A stretch of 27,961 nt of DNA from Haplomitrium mnioides (GCA_049999725.1 JBNGIS010008135.1:1-27961); one strand, 5' to 3'; shown: positions 10,242 to 19,860, numbered from the stretch's first letter. Notes: a model not told the origin generated them from the sequence alone. Numbers and translations: made by a program.

Positions 10242-10654
10242 ATCAACCTGAACATAATCGAAGGCAAACGATGTATACTCTCTGTGAGCGCTGATACTTC
10301 GAAGCCCGATTTGATGAATAGTCATTATGGCCGTTGAGCTAGAAGTGAGAGAATGCGACGCGTGGCTCCCTCGTCAGTTAAAATAGTTACAGCGGGAAGG
10401 AAAATCAAGCCGCGTGTCCATTTGGTTGATCGAGAAAGACAAGTTCAACGGAAATTTACCAGAGAGCTCCAAGGAATATTACGGGAAGAGATTCCGCAGA
10501 TTCTTGCAAAACCAAGTCCGAAGAGGCTCTTTGAAACCGAGTTCCGAAGTGCCTCGCGGAACCCAGTCCATGAAATCTCCACAGATTCCCACGTACATCC
10601 CTCTTTCTTCTCTACGCGCCACGTCGTACGCTACACCATTGTCCAACGCCACCC

Positions 10655-10841
10655 GCAAGGGGGTAGGCTGACCGTCGCACTGACTGCTCCTTCCGCAGTT
10701 GACCCGTACATTGCCTGAGGCTCGATGAACTCCTCTCCTTGTGTCGCGTGTCCCATGAGTTGCTTTAGGGTCCCTAGAGTCGCCACGTCCTCCGAATGAC
10801 GCCGTCCGCGCCGCCTCGCAAAGGGGTAGGTGAACCGTCGC
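10655..10841 (-). repeat. Two copies of the GGGGTAGGC/GACCGTCGC motif, B 3' LTR
   Basis: Copies lie at 10655-10678 and 10818-10841, 163 bp apart. The 5' LTR has three copies (20885, 21050, 21162). The motif is kept in every LTR in the window, including the diverged solo LTR. Confidence 0.7.
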
Positions 10842-11713
10842 ATGGACCCTTTTTCCAAAGTTGACCTTCGGAAACCTTGCCAGGCTCCCCAGTGCGCCAC
10901 GTTTCCGAAGCCTTTCCGCGGACTCCTTGCGCTCGTCTCATCATCCGAAGAACCGATGCAGACTTACCTCGCTTACCGAATAAGAATTGTGCCGATGTCG
11001 CCATCTCGCCGTACCTTCTGAGTAAGAACTATGCATGCGTCCAAGGCTATCTTTGTTAACATTTCCAAAAGCTTGATATAAGAACTACAAGGCCCTTTCA
11101 GACCGTTCGCCCCTTTCCAACTTTCAGATGCCGGCCGCAACCCCTCAAATTTTCACCCTTGTGATGTCGAATTGGCCTTCAATCACCATTTCGGCGCCGC
11201 TAGCTCCTCCTTCAGTCGCACCGATGTTAGCTTCATTTTTCGGCCGCCCTCATCTCGCTCGCCGATTCGCTGATAGATTGTTCTTTCACTGTACCCCTCG
11301 TTTCCCCCCACCATATAGGCGTCATATCGCCATTCTGACTTAGCCTTCTTCCCGTTGGACGGTTTGCGATAGGTCACCATTTTGCCATTGATGCGCATCG
11401 TTTGAACCAAATCGCTGATAAGTCGCCTTTTCACCTTCACTCGCTCTTATTCGGCCCGCTAGGTGATTTGTCCCCCTTTCAGCTCTCCTTTGTGTTTTCT
11501 CTTGACGGATCTACGCTAAGTCGCCCCTTCGGCTTCCTCTCTCCTCCTCCGCTCAGATCTTCGATGTATCATCCTTTCAGCACTTCTCTGTTTTCCTTCG
11601 GCCAGACCCTCGATATGTCGCTGCTTCGGGCCCCCCTCCTTGGTCCCCTATTGGTTCCCTCGTGGATCCCTCTTAACTGGAGTTCCCACGTCATAAGATA
11701 GATCGGAACCCCG

Positions 11714-11734
11714 CTAAGTGGGCTCCCCACTTAG
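11714..11734. repeat. Perfect 9-bp inverted repeat in B's 3' LTR
   Basis: CTAAGTGGG, spacer CTC, CCCACTTAG. The same perfect 9-bp arms with a 3-base spacer occur at 22058-22078 (B 5' LTR) and 25588-25608 (LTR D). A 7-bp version lies at 3511-3529 in the solo LTR. It could be a small hairpin or a dyad binding site. Confidence 0.7.
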
Positions 11735-12422
11735 GGAGGTGCCTTTTCGCAAAATCACGGGCCTCTTGGTGCCGCCACGTCATCCATGGAATCCCGCGAA
11801 GTGCTCCGAAGACGCCACGTCTCCGTGGAATCTTGCGAGACCTTCCGGAGACTCCACTCTTCCGCTAGGACTCGCAGACTCGAATGGAGCGTTCGATCAG
11901 CCCTTGCAGGGCTCGCTCCTGCTTGCGGGATCGAGGCATCCCTCTTCCTTGGCCTTGCTTGCCCTCGTGACGATCTCACCTCCCCCTTTTGGCTCTTCAT
12001 CCTTGCTTCCCGGTTTGTGGCCACTCCAAGACCCCTACGATCTGCCTTTCTTCGGAGTGCCTTCAGATTTCGTTGTTGTGGTTGCGTTCTTCTTCCTCCT
12101 CCAATCGCTTCGCCATAGGCGGCCGCTCTCTTCCTTTTCCCCAGGCTTCAATTCCCGCATTCCCCTCTCACACACAGGCCCTCGTTGGCCTGCTTCGAAC
12201 ATTGAAAGGTGGCCCCTCCTCTGGCTGGCGATCTTGGTTCCTTCCTCCTCTCTTCTACCATGATCATGTTTCCCTCCTAAGACTCATGTGCCCTGCTCTT
12301 AGTAGCTATTTGAGGGTACTTCGTGGCTCCTGAAAGGCCCTCACACTTGCCAAAGATTATTGTGTTGCTGATACTTTTGATTTCGTGAATTCTGCTTGAG
12401 TGCTCCAAAGCACTAGCTGACA

Positions 12423-12700
12423 TAACTCCCCCTTCAAGTGTGACGCGTCCCCGCGAACACACTTCTTCTCCCTCAATTTTTTGGTGTCTCTACTGCTGGT
12501 CGCTAGCTCGACTCTGTATCTCCTACAAAACAACCCCACGAAACACCCCCCACAAAACACACACTCACACATACACAAACAACTTACTTGCGTTGGCTGG
12601 ACACCATTGATGGGGTCCTAATTGGGCCCTCTTTCTTTTTTGTTGATCTTCATACCTCTTCCATTTGTCAAAGTGCCCCATGGTGTCTCCTTTTGGCATG
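12423..12700 (-). pseudogene. Element B 3' tail: short coding remnant before the polypurine tract
   Basis: The protease-linker frame runs on past a TGA at 12712-12714 (CGA in A) and LATLMPKGD into a lysine/arginine-rich tail of about 40 codons ending in a TGA near 12570. In another frame, 12578 down to the LTR is open and basic. Homology to A stops around 12690: A continues into RT, B into this tail, so the internal deletion breakpoint lies here. I do not recognise the tail. It may be the ancestral 3' untranslated part or the end of a lost domain. Confidence 0.45.
12426..12435 (-). other. Polypurine tract of element B
   Basis: The minus strand reads GAAGGGGGAG, then TTA, then the 3' LTR start TGTCAGCTAG at 12422. 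A purine run directly upstream of the 3' LTR primes plus-strand DNA synthesis. It shows that the LTR at 8697-12422 is the 3' LTR of B and not the 5' LTR of A. Confidence 0.8.
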
Positions 12701-12970
12701 AGAGTAGCCAATCAAACTCCGCCTGCCTCTTGAGGAGCTTGTTCGGACCTCCCCATGTCCGCTTTCTCCATCCCATGAGACACTTCAGACCTTCCCTTTC
12801 TTCCGATCACATTGTCTTCATCCTTGACCCCATCTGCCGCTGATTTCCTCCACCGGTGCTTTGGTTTGTCATAGGCTAATAATTCACTTTGGTCGCCAGA
12901 CGCCACACCCTCTTCTAACAGATCCTCCTCTGTTGCTTCACTCACCAATTGCACCCAGTAGTGGTACTCC
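12701..12970 (-). pseudogene. Element B: acidic linker after protease
   Basis: This is the B counterpart of A's protease-RT linker, with WVQLVSEATEEDLLEEGV and a basic C-terminal stretch, open within the frame 13383-12712. It ends at TGA 12712-12714 where A has CGA (Arg), a likely CpG decay. Confidence 0.6.
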
Positions 12971-13400
12971 AAATCGTCCTCTTCCTTGGACCACTCACTG
13001 TCGTACTTTGCCTCAAGCTGCGTTTTCCCCAAGTTAGGAACTGGACCATAGTGCATCGTCAATTTGTCGGGGCCGAACACCAATGTGGAGTTTCTCCAGT
13101 TGTGCATTACTCTGGCCCCATAAGCCATGGCCTTCTTATCAACACTGGGTAAGGAGAAGCTCTGGTGGGTCGCATTACTAGATAATTCAAGTTGAACTCT
13201 TTTCACCCTATGAAGGTTAGAATTTGAAGAAGAGATCCCATTGGCTTTACTCGTGACCCAGCCGCCAGCCTCATGATCATGGCTATAAGATGGAATTTCG
13301 TGAATCCCAGCTTGTGCGCAGTCTCCTCCACCATAATGTTGACTCTTGCCCCTCCATCTACGGGCAGTAAAGACAGTGTGCACCTTGCGATCTAGATGTT
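12971..13400 (-). pseudogene. Element B aspartic protease, frameshifted
   Basis: Homologous to A's protease at 5919-6542. The catalytic block is VDGGARVNIM (Asp codon 13356-13358), with Arg where A has Gly; it is read in a different frame from the downstream half. The downstream half (GARVMHNWRNSTLVFGPDKL) lies in the frame that begins at 13383. At least one frameshift therefore lies between about 13180 and 13340. It has no RT after it. Confidence 0.72.
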
Positions 13401-13896
13401 GATCTCCGGGGCCCCCTTGTCTTCACAGATTAGTTGCAGGTCTACTGGAGCTCCCACCTTGGGCAACCTCTTCCTCCTCTTTGCACCCATCAACAATTCA
13501 CGAAGTTGTCTCCGATACTATGGCCGTGACATGACAATTGCTTATGTCCGCTTGAATGTTGTAGGGGCTGGGCTTTGCCCCCTATTTCGCAGCTGCAATC
13601 TTCTTCTATACCTCCTGGAGCCCTCCCTGCTGCTTCCGGACTTCCTTGAGGGTCTCCTCTTATGCCTGCTCTTGTTTCAAGGCCTCCAAAGCCTCCAACT
13701 GCTTCCTCATATGGTCTTGTTGCTCCAGGTAGAACCATTTCAGATTATCTCGCCGATAATCAGAATCATCCCAAGGTGAGGTCGCTCGAGCCACTTCCTT
13801 CTCAACTCTTTTCTTGGCCTTCCTCTAGCTTTTCTTTTTGACCTTGGCCCCTGCCCTAGTGACGACCCTCAAACAATCATCCAAAGTTGGTGTCTC
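13401..13896 (-). pseudogene. Element B: gag-protease spacer remnant
   Basis: Matches A's 6543-6922, with the conserved PKVGAPVDLQLICED-type block near 13410-13460 and a Glu/Leu-rich stretch near 13640-13720. It is broken by stops and by a deletion relative to A near 13520. No domain is recognised. Confidence 0.45.
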
Positions 13897-14581
13897 CTAG
13901 CCTAGCAACTCAGCTTCCTCCTTTATGTCTAGAGTGATCCGATTGATGTTTGAGGGGGGAGAAGGATTCAAGCTTAGCCCAAGGGCAGCATCTAGCCACC
14001 CGTACAGGCAATTCATTGCTACATGCCCCTCTTTTTTGCATTGGAAGCACAGGGGAGGCGGTTGCCCATGATTGCTCTTACGCGGCTCCGGACAGCTTGT
14101 TGAAATGTGACCAAGCTGGCCACAATTCCAACACACCATGATTGTGGTCCTGGGTGGTCGAGGAGCAGCCCATTGATTCATAGGCCCTGCGTCCCTCATG
14201 CAGGCCTGCTTAGAATTGTCTGAGGTCCCCTTATGATTTTATACACTATGTCTAGAGCATCCTCCAAGACATACTCCACCTCTTCTCTCACATACTCTAG
14301 TGCCTCCTCCCTTACATGCTGCACAATATTGGTGTCATTCGGACATTCCTGGGGGGAGTTTTCGTGTTGCTTGCACCAGACACACCACACTCAAACTCTC
14401 CGGGTTGGCAGAGGTCGTCCCTCCAGCTTGATCCCTGCTATGAGGATGTTCATTGCGTCCAACTAGACGCTTAACTCATCAATTCGATCCCTCCCCCTGA
14501 CTTCCTGCTAGCGTCGTGTTCGGGTTCAATTTTCTTGTACCTCCCCTTGCTGGCCCCCTTGGGATGATGCACCTCCTTGAC
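13897..14581 (-). pseudogene. Element B gag 3' part: three CCHC zinc knuckles
   Basis: The frame after the conserved TAG (14582-14584) starts like A's, then loses a base in a G-run near 14500. Knuckle 1 (14384-14343, CVWC start) has Asn in place of the zinc-binding His. Knuckle 2 (14133-14092) and knuckle 3 (14049-14008) are intact C-x2-C-x4-H-x4-C. The acidic repeat VREEALEYVREEVEYVLE lies between 1 and 2. Taken with A, where 1 is intact and 2 and 3 are damaged, all three were present in the ancestor. Confidence 0.78.
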
Positions 14582-15286
14582 CTACTTCTTCTTCTTCAGG
14601 TCTTTCTTCTTCTTCTTCCTCCTAGATGATCAGTCTTTGTCTAACCTGCTGTTGCTCGACTCATTCTCGCTTGCCGAAGAGGACTCAGAACTCTGATCTG
14701 TTTCCTCGTCACTGTCTGAGGCGTCCGAAGAGTCATCAGAGTCGTATCTGGTCTGTGCCTTTCTTCGAGAACTGGTGAGGGTAGCCTTGACATGGGATCC
14801 AACTGCATTGACAACATCCTCCAAAGTCTAGAGATTCGCCTGTCTTACCCAGGTCCCAATCTCTCTTCGTAGAGCAGCTAGGAACCATGCGGTAAGCATC
14901 CTGTCAATGGCTGGTAGGTTCAACTTCCTCGCCACCTTCTTGAACCGTTGGAGGAACTTCCTCACAGACTCCTTCTTCATCCTCAACTGACCCATCTTGA
15001 TTAGTGCCTCAGTCTCTTCTGCGATCCTTCGGAATTTTGCTAAGAAGGCTGCTTTGAATGCATACCAGTCCCTTTTGATATTATCCAGCAAATCCTTGTA
15101 CCAGGGTTGAGCTTCTCCCTTCAAAACTGCAGGCAGGATTCCAATCTTTACATGGGCTTCCCCATTCGCCGCTGCAGTGTTTTCAAGGTCGTCTAGCCAT
15201 GCATCTGTGTCATCCTTCGAGCATCCCTTGAAGGACCTGTATTTGAATCTTCCCCGAAGCCCAAAAGGTGGTACTGGATTGGCCAT
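14582..15286 (-). pseudogene. gag: Element B gag: capsid-like Gag domain
   Basis: Homologous to A's gag, with the same ATG context (GGAGGGATGG at 15286) and the same motifs: SFKGCSKDDTDAWLDDLEN, LKGEAQPWYKDLL, FLQRFKKVARKL. A TAG at 14828-14830 replaces A's CAG (Gln) before TLEDVV. A TGA near 14630 interrupts the acidic tail. The frame reaches the lysine run and the TAG at 14582-14584, which matches A's TAG codon for codon. The first two stops are private decay; the last is shared. Confidence 0.8.
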
Positions 15287-15468
15287 CCCTCCACTTGCCA
15301 CTACCACTTCCACCCATGAGCTCCTTTCTTCCGCCACTCTTCCTCAACTGACTCAACCTCGAGTTGCTCTATTTCTCGGAAGTAACCTTCTCACCGACTG
15401 ACTTGAGCCTCTTGTGCACAAAGTAGTCTTTCTGGTTCGGGTTGGTCTCAGGTTTTTCAAACCTTTGG

Positions 15469-15485
15469 CCCTCCTTCTAGCACCA
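15469..15485 (-). other. Element B primer-binding site, probably tRNA-Asn
   Basis: The minus strand reads TGGTGCTAGAAGGAGGG, one base different from A's site (C to T, which would be a CpG change). It begins eight bases after the 5' LTR end at 15494, the same spacing as in A. Confidence 0.65.
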
Positions 15486-16104
15486 AAAACTCATGTCGCT
15501 CCCATGTTCCGGGCCTTAACCTTTTCAGATCTTGCTTTGGTTGCAAAGGAGGATAGTTTACGGGCTTTCAGGTTCTTTTCTGAGATGGCCCCTTGCTAGT
15601 TACCACTTTCAGACCTTAAGGACTCTTCCTCTCCTTACAGGCATTATATGCACCTCTCACTCTTCTTCTTCTTATACTCAAGTCAGTTACTCAAACCTTC
15701 TCAGGTCCACATCCATAACACCCAGCTGTGATTTGTGTGATTCTTCCACTTTATTCATAGGACCCAATGACGTCGGCCCTGCCACCTTATTTGTACTTGG
15801 GCAGAATGGTGCTGGTGACCTGCACAACTGAACACTACCAGAGGTCTTGACTCCTCCTCTCAGGGTGGTCACAACACTGGTCCAGATATTCCTAACTATC
15901 CTAGAAGGTATTAAGTCCTACTCTATGCAATAGAATCATAACAGAGACCATTTACCTCTAAGATACTAGACTTGTGTCAAGGGATTAGACTCCCCCTTCA
16001 AGGCTGTTCCTAAGGTCTGCTCAACTATCCTGATGGCTTCTAAACTAATACAACTCTAAAGCACAATGCAAAAAGGAAATCTAACCTACACGTATAAACA
16101 AACA

Positions 16105-16111
16105 ATTTATA
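16105..16111 (-). promoter_or_regulatory. Possible TATA box of B's 5' LTR
   Basis: TATAAAT on the LTR strand, aligned with 9224-9230 and 23116-23122. If real it would drive transcription of B towards gag. No experimental support. Confidence 0.35.
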
Positions 16112-16509
16112 TACTATGTGTAAGAGAAAACAGAGTCCTTGAAGGCCCTCTGGATTTCCACCAACTAGCACTTCCCTTATGAGTCCTTGCTGCCTTACAA
16201 CCTGCAGCTCAACAACCACCCACACACCCTCCTCTCTAGATAGTTTTTTAACTTCCTTTGCGAGAAGCTTTGCTTTTACTTCCTCGTGCTAGGAAAAGAG
16301 TTTCTTTAACTTCCACCTCTGGAAGACAGCTTTACCAGCTGCAGGTAGCCCACTCCACCTCCGATCCTCAACGGGTTATCCCGTATAGTGCGCATGCACT
16401 AGCACAACCCTCCCCTCTCAGCTCCACTTGAAGAAACACACCAGAGTGTACTCCTAACACTCTGAGCTGATGCATTTGCACAAGGAAATGCCAAGACGAC
16501 TACAAGCTC

Positions 16510-16514
16510 CTCAT
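16510..16514. repeat. Probable copia target duplication CTCAT, left
   Basis: CTCAT here and CTCAC at 20175-20179 flank the copia insert. The uninterrupted LTR sequence elsewhere reads CTCCTCACTTGG, so both flanks derive from the same site, with one C-to-T change. The remaining host sequence continues without loss on the right. Confidence 0.65.
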
Positions 16515-17149
16515 TTGCATACTTGCCTTGGATTCTCCAAATCGACAAACCCTTGTGGTTGTGTCATGTAGACCTCTTCTTCCAATTCTCCATGCAGAAA
16601 TGCATTCTTTACATCCATTTGATGTAATGACCATTGCTTTGCTGCAGCCAATGCAATGACTACTCTCACTATTGCCATCCTAGCCACATGACTGAGTGTC
16701 TACTCATAATCTATACCTTGGGTTTGTGCATAACCTTTGGCCACCAATTGTGCCTTGAATCTACTTATTTTGCCATCTTCATGTCTCTTAAGCTTATAGA
16801 CCCACTTTCATCCAATAGCTTTCTTTCTTGCATATAAAGAACTCAACTCCCATGTTTGGTTCTTATGAAGAGCTTGCATCTCTTCTATCATAGCAGATTT
16901 CCACCTTTCATCTCCAACAACTTCATCAAAGGTCACATGTTCTTTCTCTATAACAACCTGCACCATATATGCATGATGTAATGCACAGAATTTTGAGATT
17001 CCTAATCTCTCAATAGGGTACTTCACCTTTTCACTTCTGCGCACTTGCTGTTCACTCTGTCTTTGAACTGGTGTAGAAACACCTAGTTCTTCCTCCAAAC
17101 TCTTTGGCTTGATGTTGTTACCTCTCCCATCAAATTTTTCAATTGTCAT
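16515..17149 (-). pseudogene. Copia reverse transcriptase, N-terminal part only
   Basis: Begins with the copia pre-RT signature (DERWKSAMIEEMQALHKNQTW), then a TAA or similar stop near 16808 after KKAIG, then [26 protein letters not shown]-type sequence with a stop, and the palm motif [19 protein letters not shown], which holds the first catalytic Asp (codon 16613-16615). It is cut at 16515 right after the [15 protein letters not shown] stretch, before the YxDD motif, so no active enzyme is possible. Confidence 0.85.
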
Positions 17150-18348
17150 TCCTGTACCACCTCCACTTTTGAAGCTTGTAGCTCGAGATTCCTATGCAAC
17201 CTATCTTGCCATGGAATGTTGTTGCTGCTGCTTCGACTTTGTGGATTGTTCAACCCTTGTGGTTGTTTACTCTCTTCTGTCACAACTTGCTTCTCTTTTG
17301 GATCCCTTATAACAATGTCCACTTTAGGACAATACCAAGTGCTTAATTCATCAAATACCACATCTCTACTTACCCTCATTGTACGTGTAGTAGGATTGTA
17401 GCACCTGTAGCTTTTCTGTTCATTGGAGTATCCAATGAAAATACATTTTTCTGCTTTTGAATCTAGCTTGCTCCATGTTTCTGCTGGCACATGAACATAT
17501 GCTATGCAGCCAAACACTTTCAGGTGTGACATACTTGGGCATCTCCTTGTAAACCTCTCCTCTTGTGTCATCCTATAAACACCTATAGTAGAAGTACAAT
17601 TCATTATATAGACCGTTGTTGATATTGCCTTAGCCCAATAGGAATGAGGCATATTCTTCTCATTTATCATGGCACGTGCTACTTCTGCAACATGTCTGTT
17701 CTTCCTTTCAGCTACCTCATTCTGCTGAGGTGTATATCTGCACGTCTATTGTCTCCTGATACTTTCTGTGTATAGATAGTTACTGAATTCCATGGAGAAA
17801 TACTCCCCACCTCCATCTGATCTTAAACATTTTACCGACAACCCTTTTTCCTTTTCCACTATAGCTCAAAAATGTTTGAAGTGATCAAGCACTTCACTCT
17901 TATGTTTCATAAAATATATCCACAATTTCCGTGAATAATCATTAATAAAGGTAACATAATATGTGCATCCTCCAAGAGATCATGTTTTTGTAGGACCCCA
18001 CACATATGAGTGTACCAACTCTAGTGGCTTCCTTGCCACATATCCATTATGAGGAAATGGCTTCCTTGCCTACTTACCAAACTGGTAGGCTTCACATACT
18101 TTGTCCATGCTTTCAACTTTGAACCTGGGCAGTCCATTGACAATCCATGACTTTTGCATCTCTCTTGACTTTTGTATGTTGATATGGCCAATTCTTTTGT
18201 GCCATATCTCAATATTAGACACCGCTCCTGTACCATGTGCAAACATGGCTTCTGTTATAGCAGACATTCTCACATCCAGTGTGAATGTGGGATTGAATCT
18301 TACTTGCATGTTATGCTCCACACACTGTCCAACTGAAATCAGATTCTT
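17146..18348 (-). pseudogene. Copia integrase, broken
   Basis: This enzyme would insert the cDNA into the genome. The zinc-binding N-terminal part shows WHKRIGHINI and CEAYQFGK, with Tyr where the second Cys is expected. In the core, the first catalytic Asp of the usual HSDVWGP is Tyr (codon 18006-18004). The second Asp is kept in LRSDGGGEY (17817-17815) and the Glu in VAERKNR (17709-17707), with exactly 35 residues between, as in DD35E integrases. The C-terminal part, LKVFGCIAYVHVP and CIFIGYSNEQKSYRCYNP, is well preserved from 17670 to 17146. Stops lie near 18349, 18071, 17990, 17865 and 17745. Confidence 0.85.
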
Positions 18349-19203
18349 CTAAATCTTTGGAACATGCATAACATTAGACAAGCACCTTGTTTTACCATTC
18401 TCCATCACAATTGGTATGCTCCCAATCTGCTTGATAGGATGCATTGTCGAATCACCTCTCTCAACATATCCAGGTGTGCTCAGATCTCTGGTTTCTTTTA
18501 ACCACTCTCTGTGTCTCGTGATGTGGTTTGAGCATGCAGAATCTACAAACCATTTTTCCTCATCATCTTCCTGCTCCTCGTGCATGAAAGATGAGCATCC
18601 ATGTTGCATAATGAAAATATTCTCATTGCCTGCCTTATTGGAATCTGTATAATTCCCTTGAACACAATTGTTCTTTTGATCATTCTGCTTTTTATAGCAG
18701 TCTCTCGCCATGTGGCCTTGCTTACCACAATAAAAACACTCATATCCTTGATTCTGATGTTGACCTCCATGACTTCTATTACTCCCCTTGCCTCTTGATT
18801 GACCTCTGCTATTAGATTGTTGTTGCAGCTGATTGTGCACATTTCCATCTGAGCGGCCTCGTCCAGATCCGCTTCTGCCATAACTTCTGCCTTGACCTCT
18901 ACTTGTAGTAGAGTAGAATGCTTGTTCTTGGTTACCTTGACTATTTGATGCTCCTCCACTAAGGTTAAGCTCCTCTGCAACCAACATTGTAATGAGTTGT
19001 GAAAAAGATGTAGCACCCTCCCTTGTTCTTATGGAGGTTTTGAACTGTTTGAACTCATTGCCCAAACCGTTCAAGTAAACTGCTACCATGATGTTTTCCT
19101 TCACTTCTTCTCCCACACTTGCCAATTGCTCAGCTAGGGACTTGATCCTCAATGCATAAGCATTCACATTTAGCTTCTCCTTTTGCAAATTGATAAACTC
19201 CAT
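18349..19203 (-). pseudogene. Copia gag C-terminal half, zinc knuckle and protease
   Basis: A 284-codon open stretch. It continues the copia Gag (ALRIKSLAEQLASVGE, then a Gly/Arg/Gln/Ser-rich region), has one intact CCHC knuckle CFYCGKQGHMARDC (18738-18697), an acidic EEQEDDEEKW stretch, and the protease motif WFVDSACSNHIT with the catalytic Asp near 18541-18543 (copia usually DSG/DSA). It ends at TAG after HVPKI at 18349. A TAA at 19225-19227 separates it from the N-terminal half in the same frame. Confidence 0.85.
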
Positions 19204-19224
19204 TTGCAGTGCTAATTTCCTTGC

Positions 19225-19545
19225 TTATGAAGAAACAACATATCTGTTCTTCAAGATGTCCCAACCTTCCTTAGATGTCTTTGATGTAGATATGTATCCC
19301 ATCATCTTGTCATGAACATTTATGGTCAGCCAATATAACAACTTGTGCATGTTCTCATGATATGTCTCATACTCTTGTAGTTTTTCTTCTAATGGGAGTG
19401 ATCCCAATACAATTTCTATTACATCATTGGTAATGAACCTCCATAGCCTTTTGCTTTTAATAAAATTGGTCATCCTTACAGACCAAACAGTGTAGTTGCT
19501 CTCATTCAATTTTTCAATCACAATCTGAGAAATTCCATCTGCCAT
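19225..19545 (-). pseudogene. gag: Copia gag N-terminal half
   Basis: Starts with a genuine ATG at 19545 (MADGISQIVIEKLNESNYTVW), the typical start of plant copia Gag. It continues with WRFITNDVIEIVLGSL and YISTSKTSKEGWDILKNRY of the same family, then stops at TAA 19225-19227. The reading frame then resumes in frame (ARKLALQMEFINLQK), so one nonsense change separates the halves. Confidence 0.85.
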
Positions 19546-19860
19546 CTCTCAATCCTGCAAATCAAGTGTGTCCAAACAAGCAATGTGCTCCTAGCACAAC
19601 AATCTGGCACTCTTAGAGGATTTTTGTCACCTTTTGTGACCAAATTCAAAGTAGAGCACTCAAATCAGATCAATACTGCAGGAAATGTGTCACTTCTTGT
19701 GACTAACTTCGAAATAGAACCAGATCTAATTGATGCAGATGAAAACCACAACAGGTAGAACCTTTGCTGTATGAAGAAGCACCCAAAATCATGAACCAAG
19801 TATGTCTTCTCTTAAGAACCTTGCTCAATAATCAAAATTGAAACTACTTCAGATGTCTAA
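19546..19860 (-). other. Copia untranslated leader with tandem repeat
   Basis: Non-coding stretch between LTR and gag. It contains two related units, 19625-19681 and 19688-19738 (period 63), each beginning with GTCAC, five bases, GTGAC and ending with an ATCAATACTGCAG/ATTGATGCAG-type end. I did not find a clear tRNA-iMet primer site (TGGTATCAGAGC), so the LTR/leader boundary is not fixed. Confidence 0.5.

Larger units (their letters stand above)
10618..11821 (-). promoter_or_regulatory. Array of ACGT-core sites (GCCACGTC) in B's 3' LTR
   Basis: GCCACGTC or a close variant occurs at 10618, 10781, 10896 (GCCACGTT), near 11685 (CCCACGTCAT), 11774 (GCCACGTCAT) and 11814. On the LTR strand this is (A)TGACGTGGC, the ACGT-core site known to bind plant bZIP proteins. 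Similar sites recur in the 5' LTR (20845, 21012, 21240, 21276, 22029, 22116) and the solo LTR. A role as enhancer is inference. Confidence 0.4.
8697..12422 (-). repeat. Element B 3' LTR (3,726 bp)
   Basis: Bounded by TGTCGCTC at 8697 and CTAGCTGACA ending at 12422, next to the polypurine tract. It aligns with B's 5' LTR (15494-22766 minus copia). In a part compared by eye (11718-12110 against 22059-22430) roughly one base in ten differs, mostly C/T and G/A changes. Structural differences are a 319-bp tandem duplication here (9621-10241), loss of about 95 bp near 8930, and one fewer copy of the GGGGTAGGC repeat. The many short open frames in both directions have no recognised product. Confidence 0.85.

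Noticed and set aside
12523-12587. A 65-base intron in B's tail (GTAAGTTG donor, TTTTGTAG acceptor on the minus strand).
   Set aside because: Splicing would join the frame to a TAG within a few codons with either nearby AG. The putative intron is also GT-rich and very short for a plant.
12530-12590. CA-rich run as a microsatellite.
   Set aside because: It is short and irregular (mixed CACA, CCCC and AAAC), so it is described only as part of B's tail.
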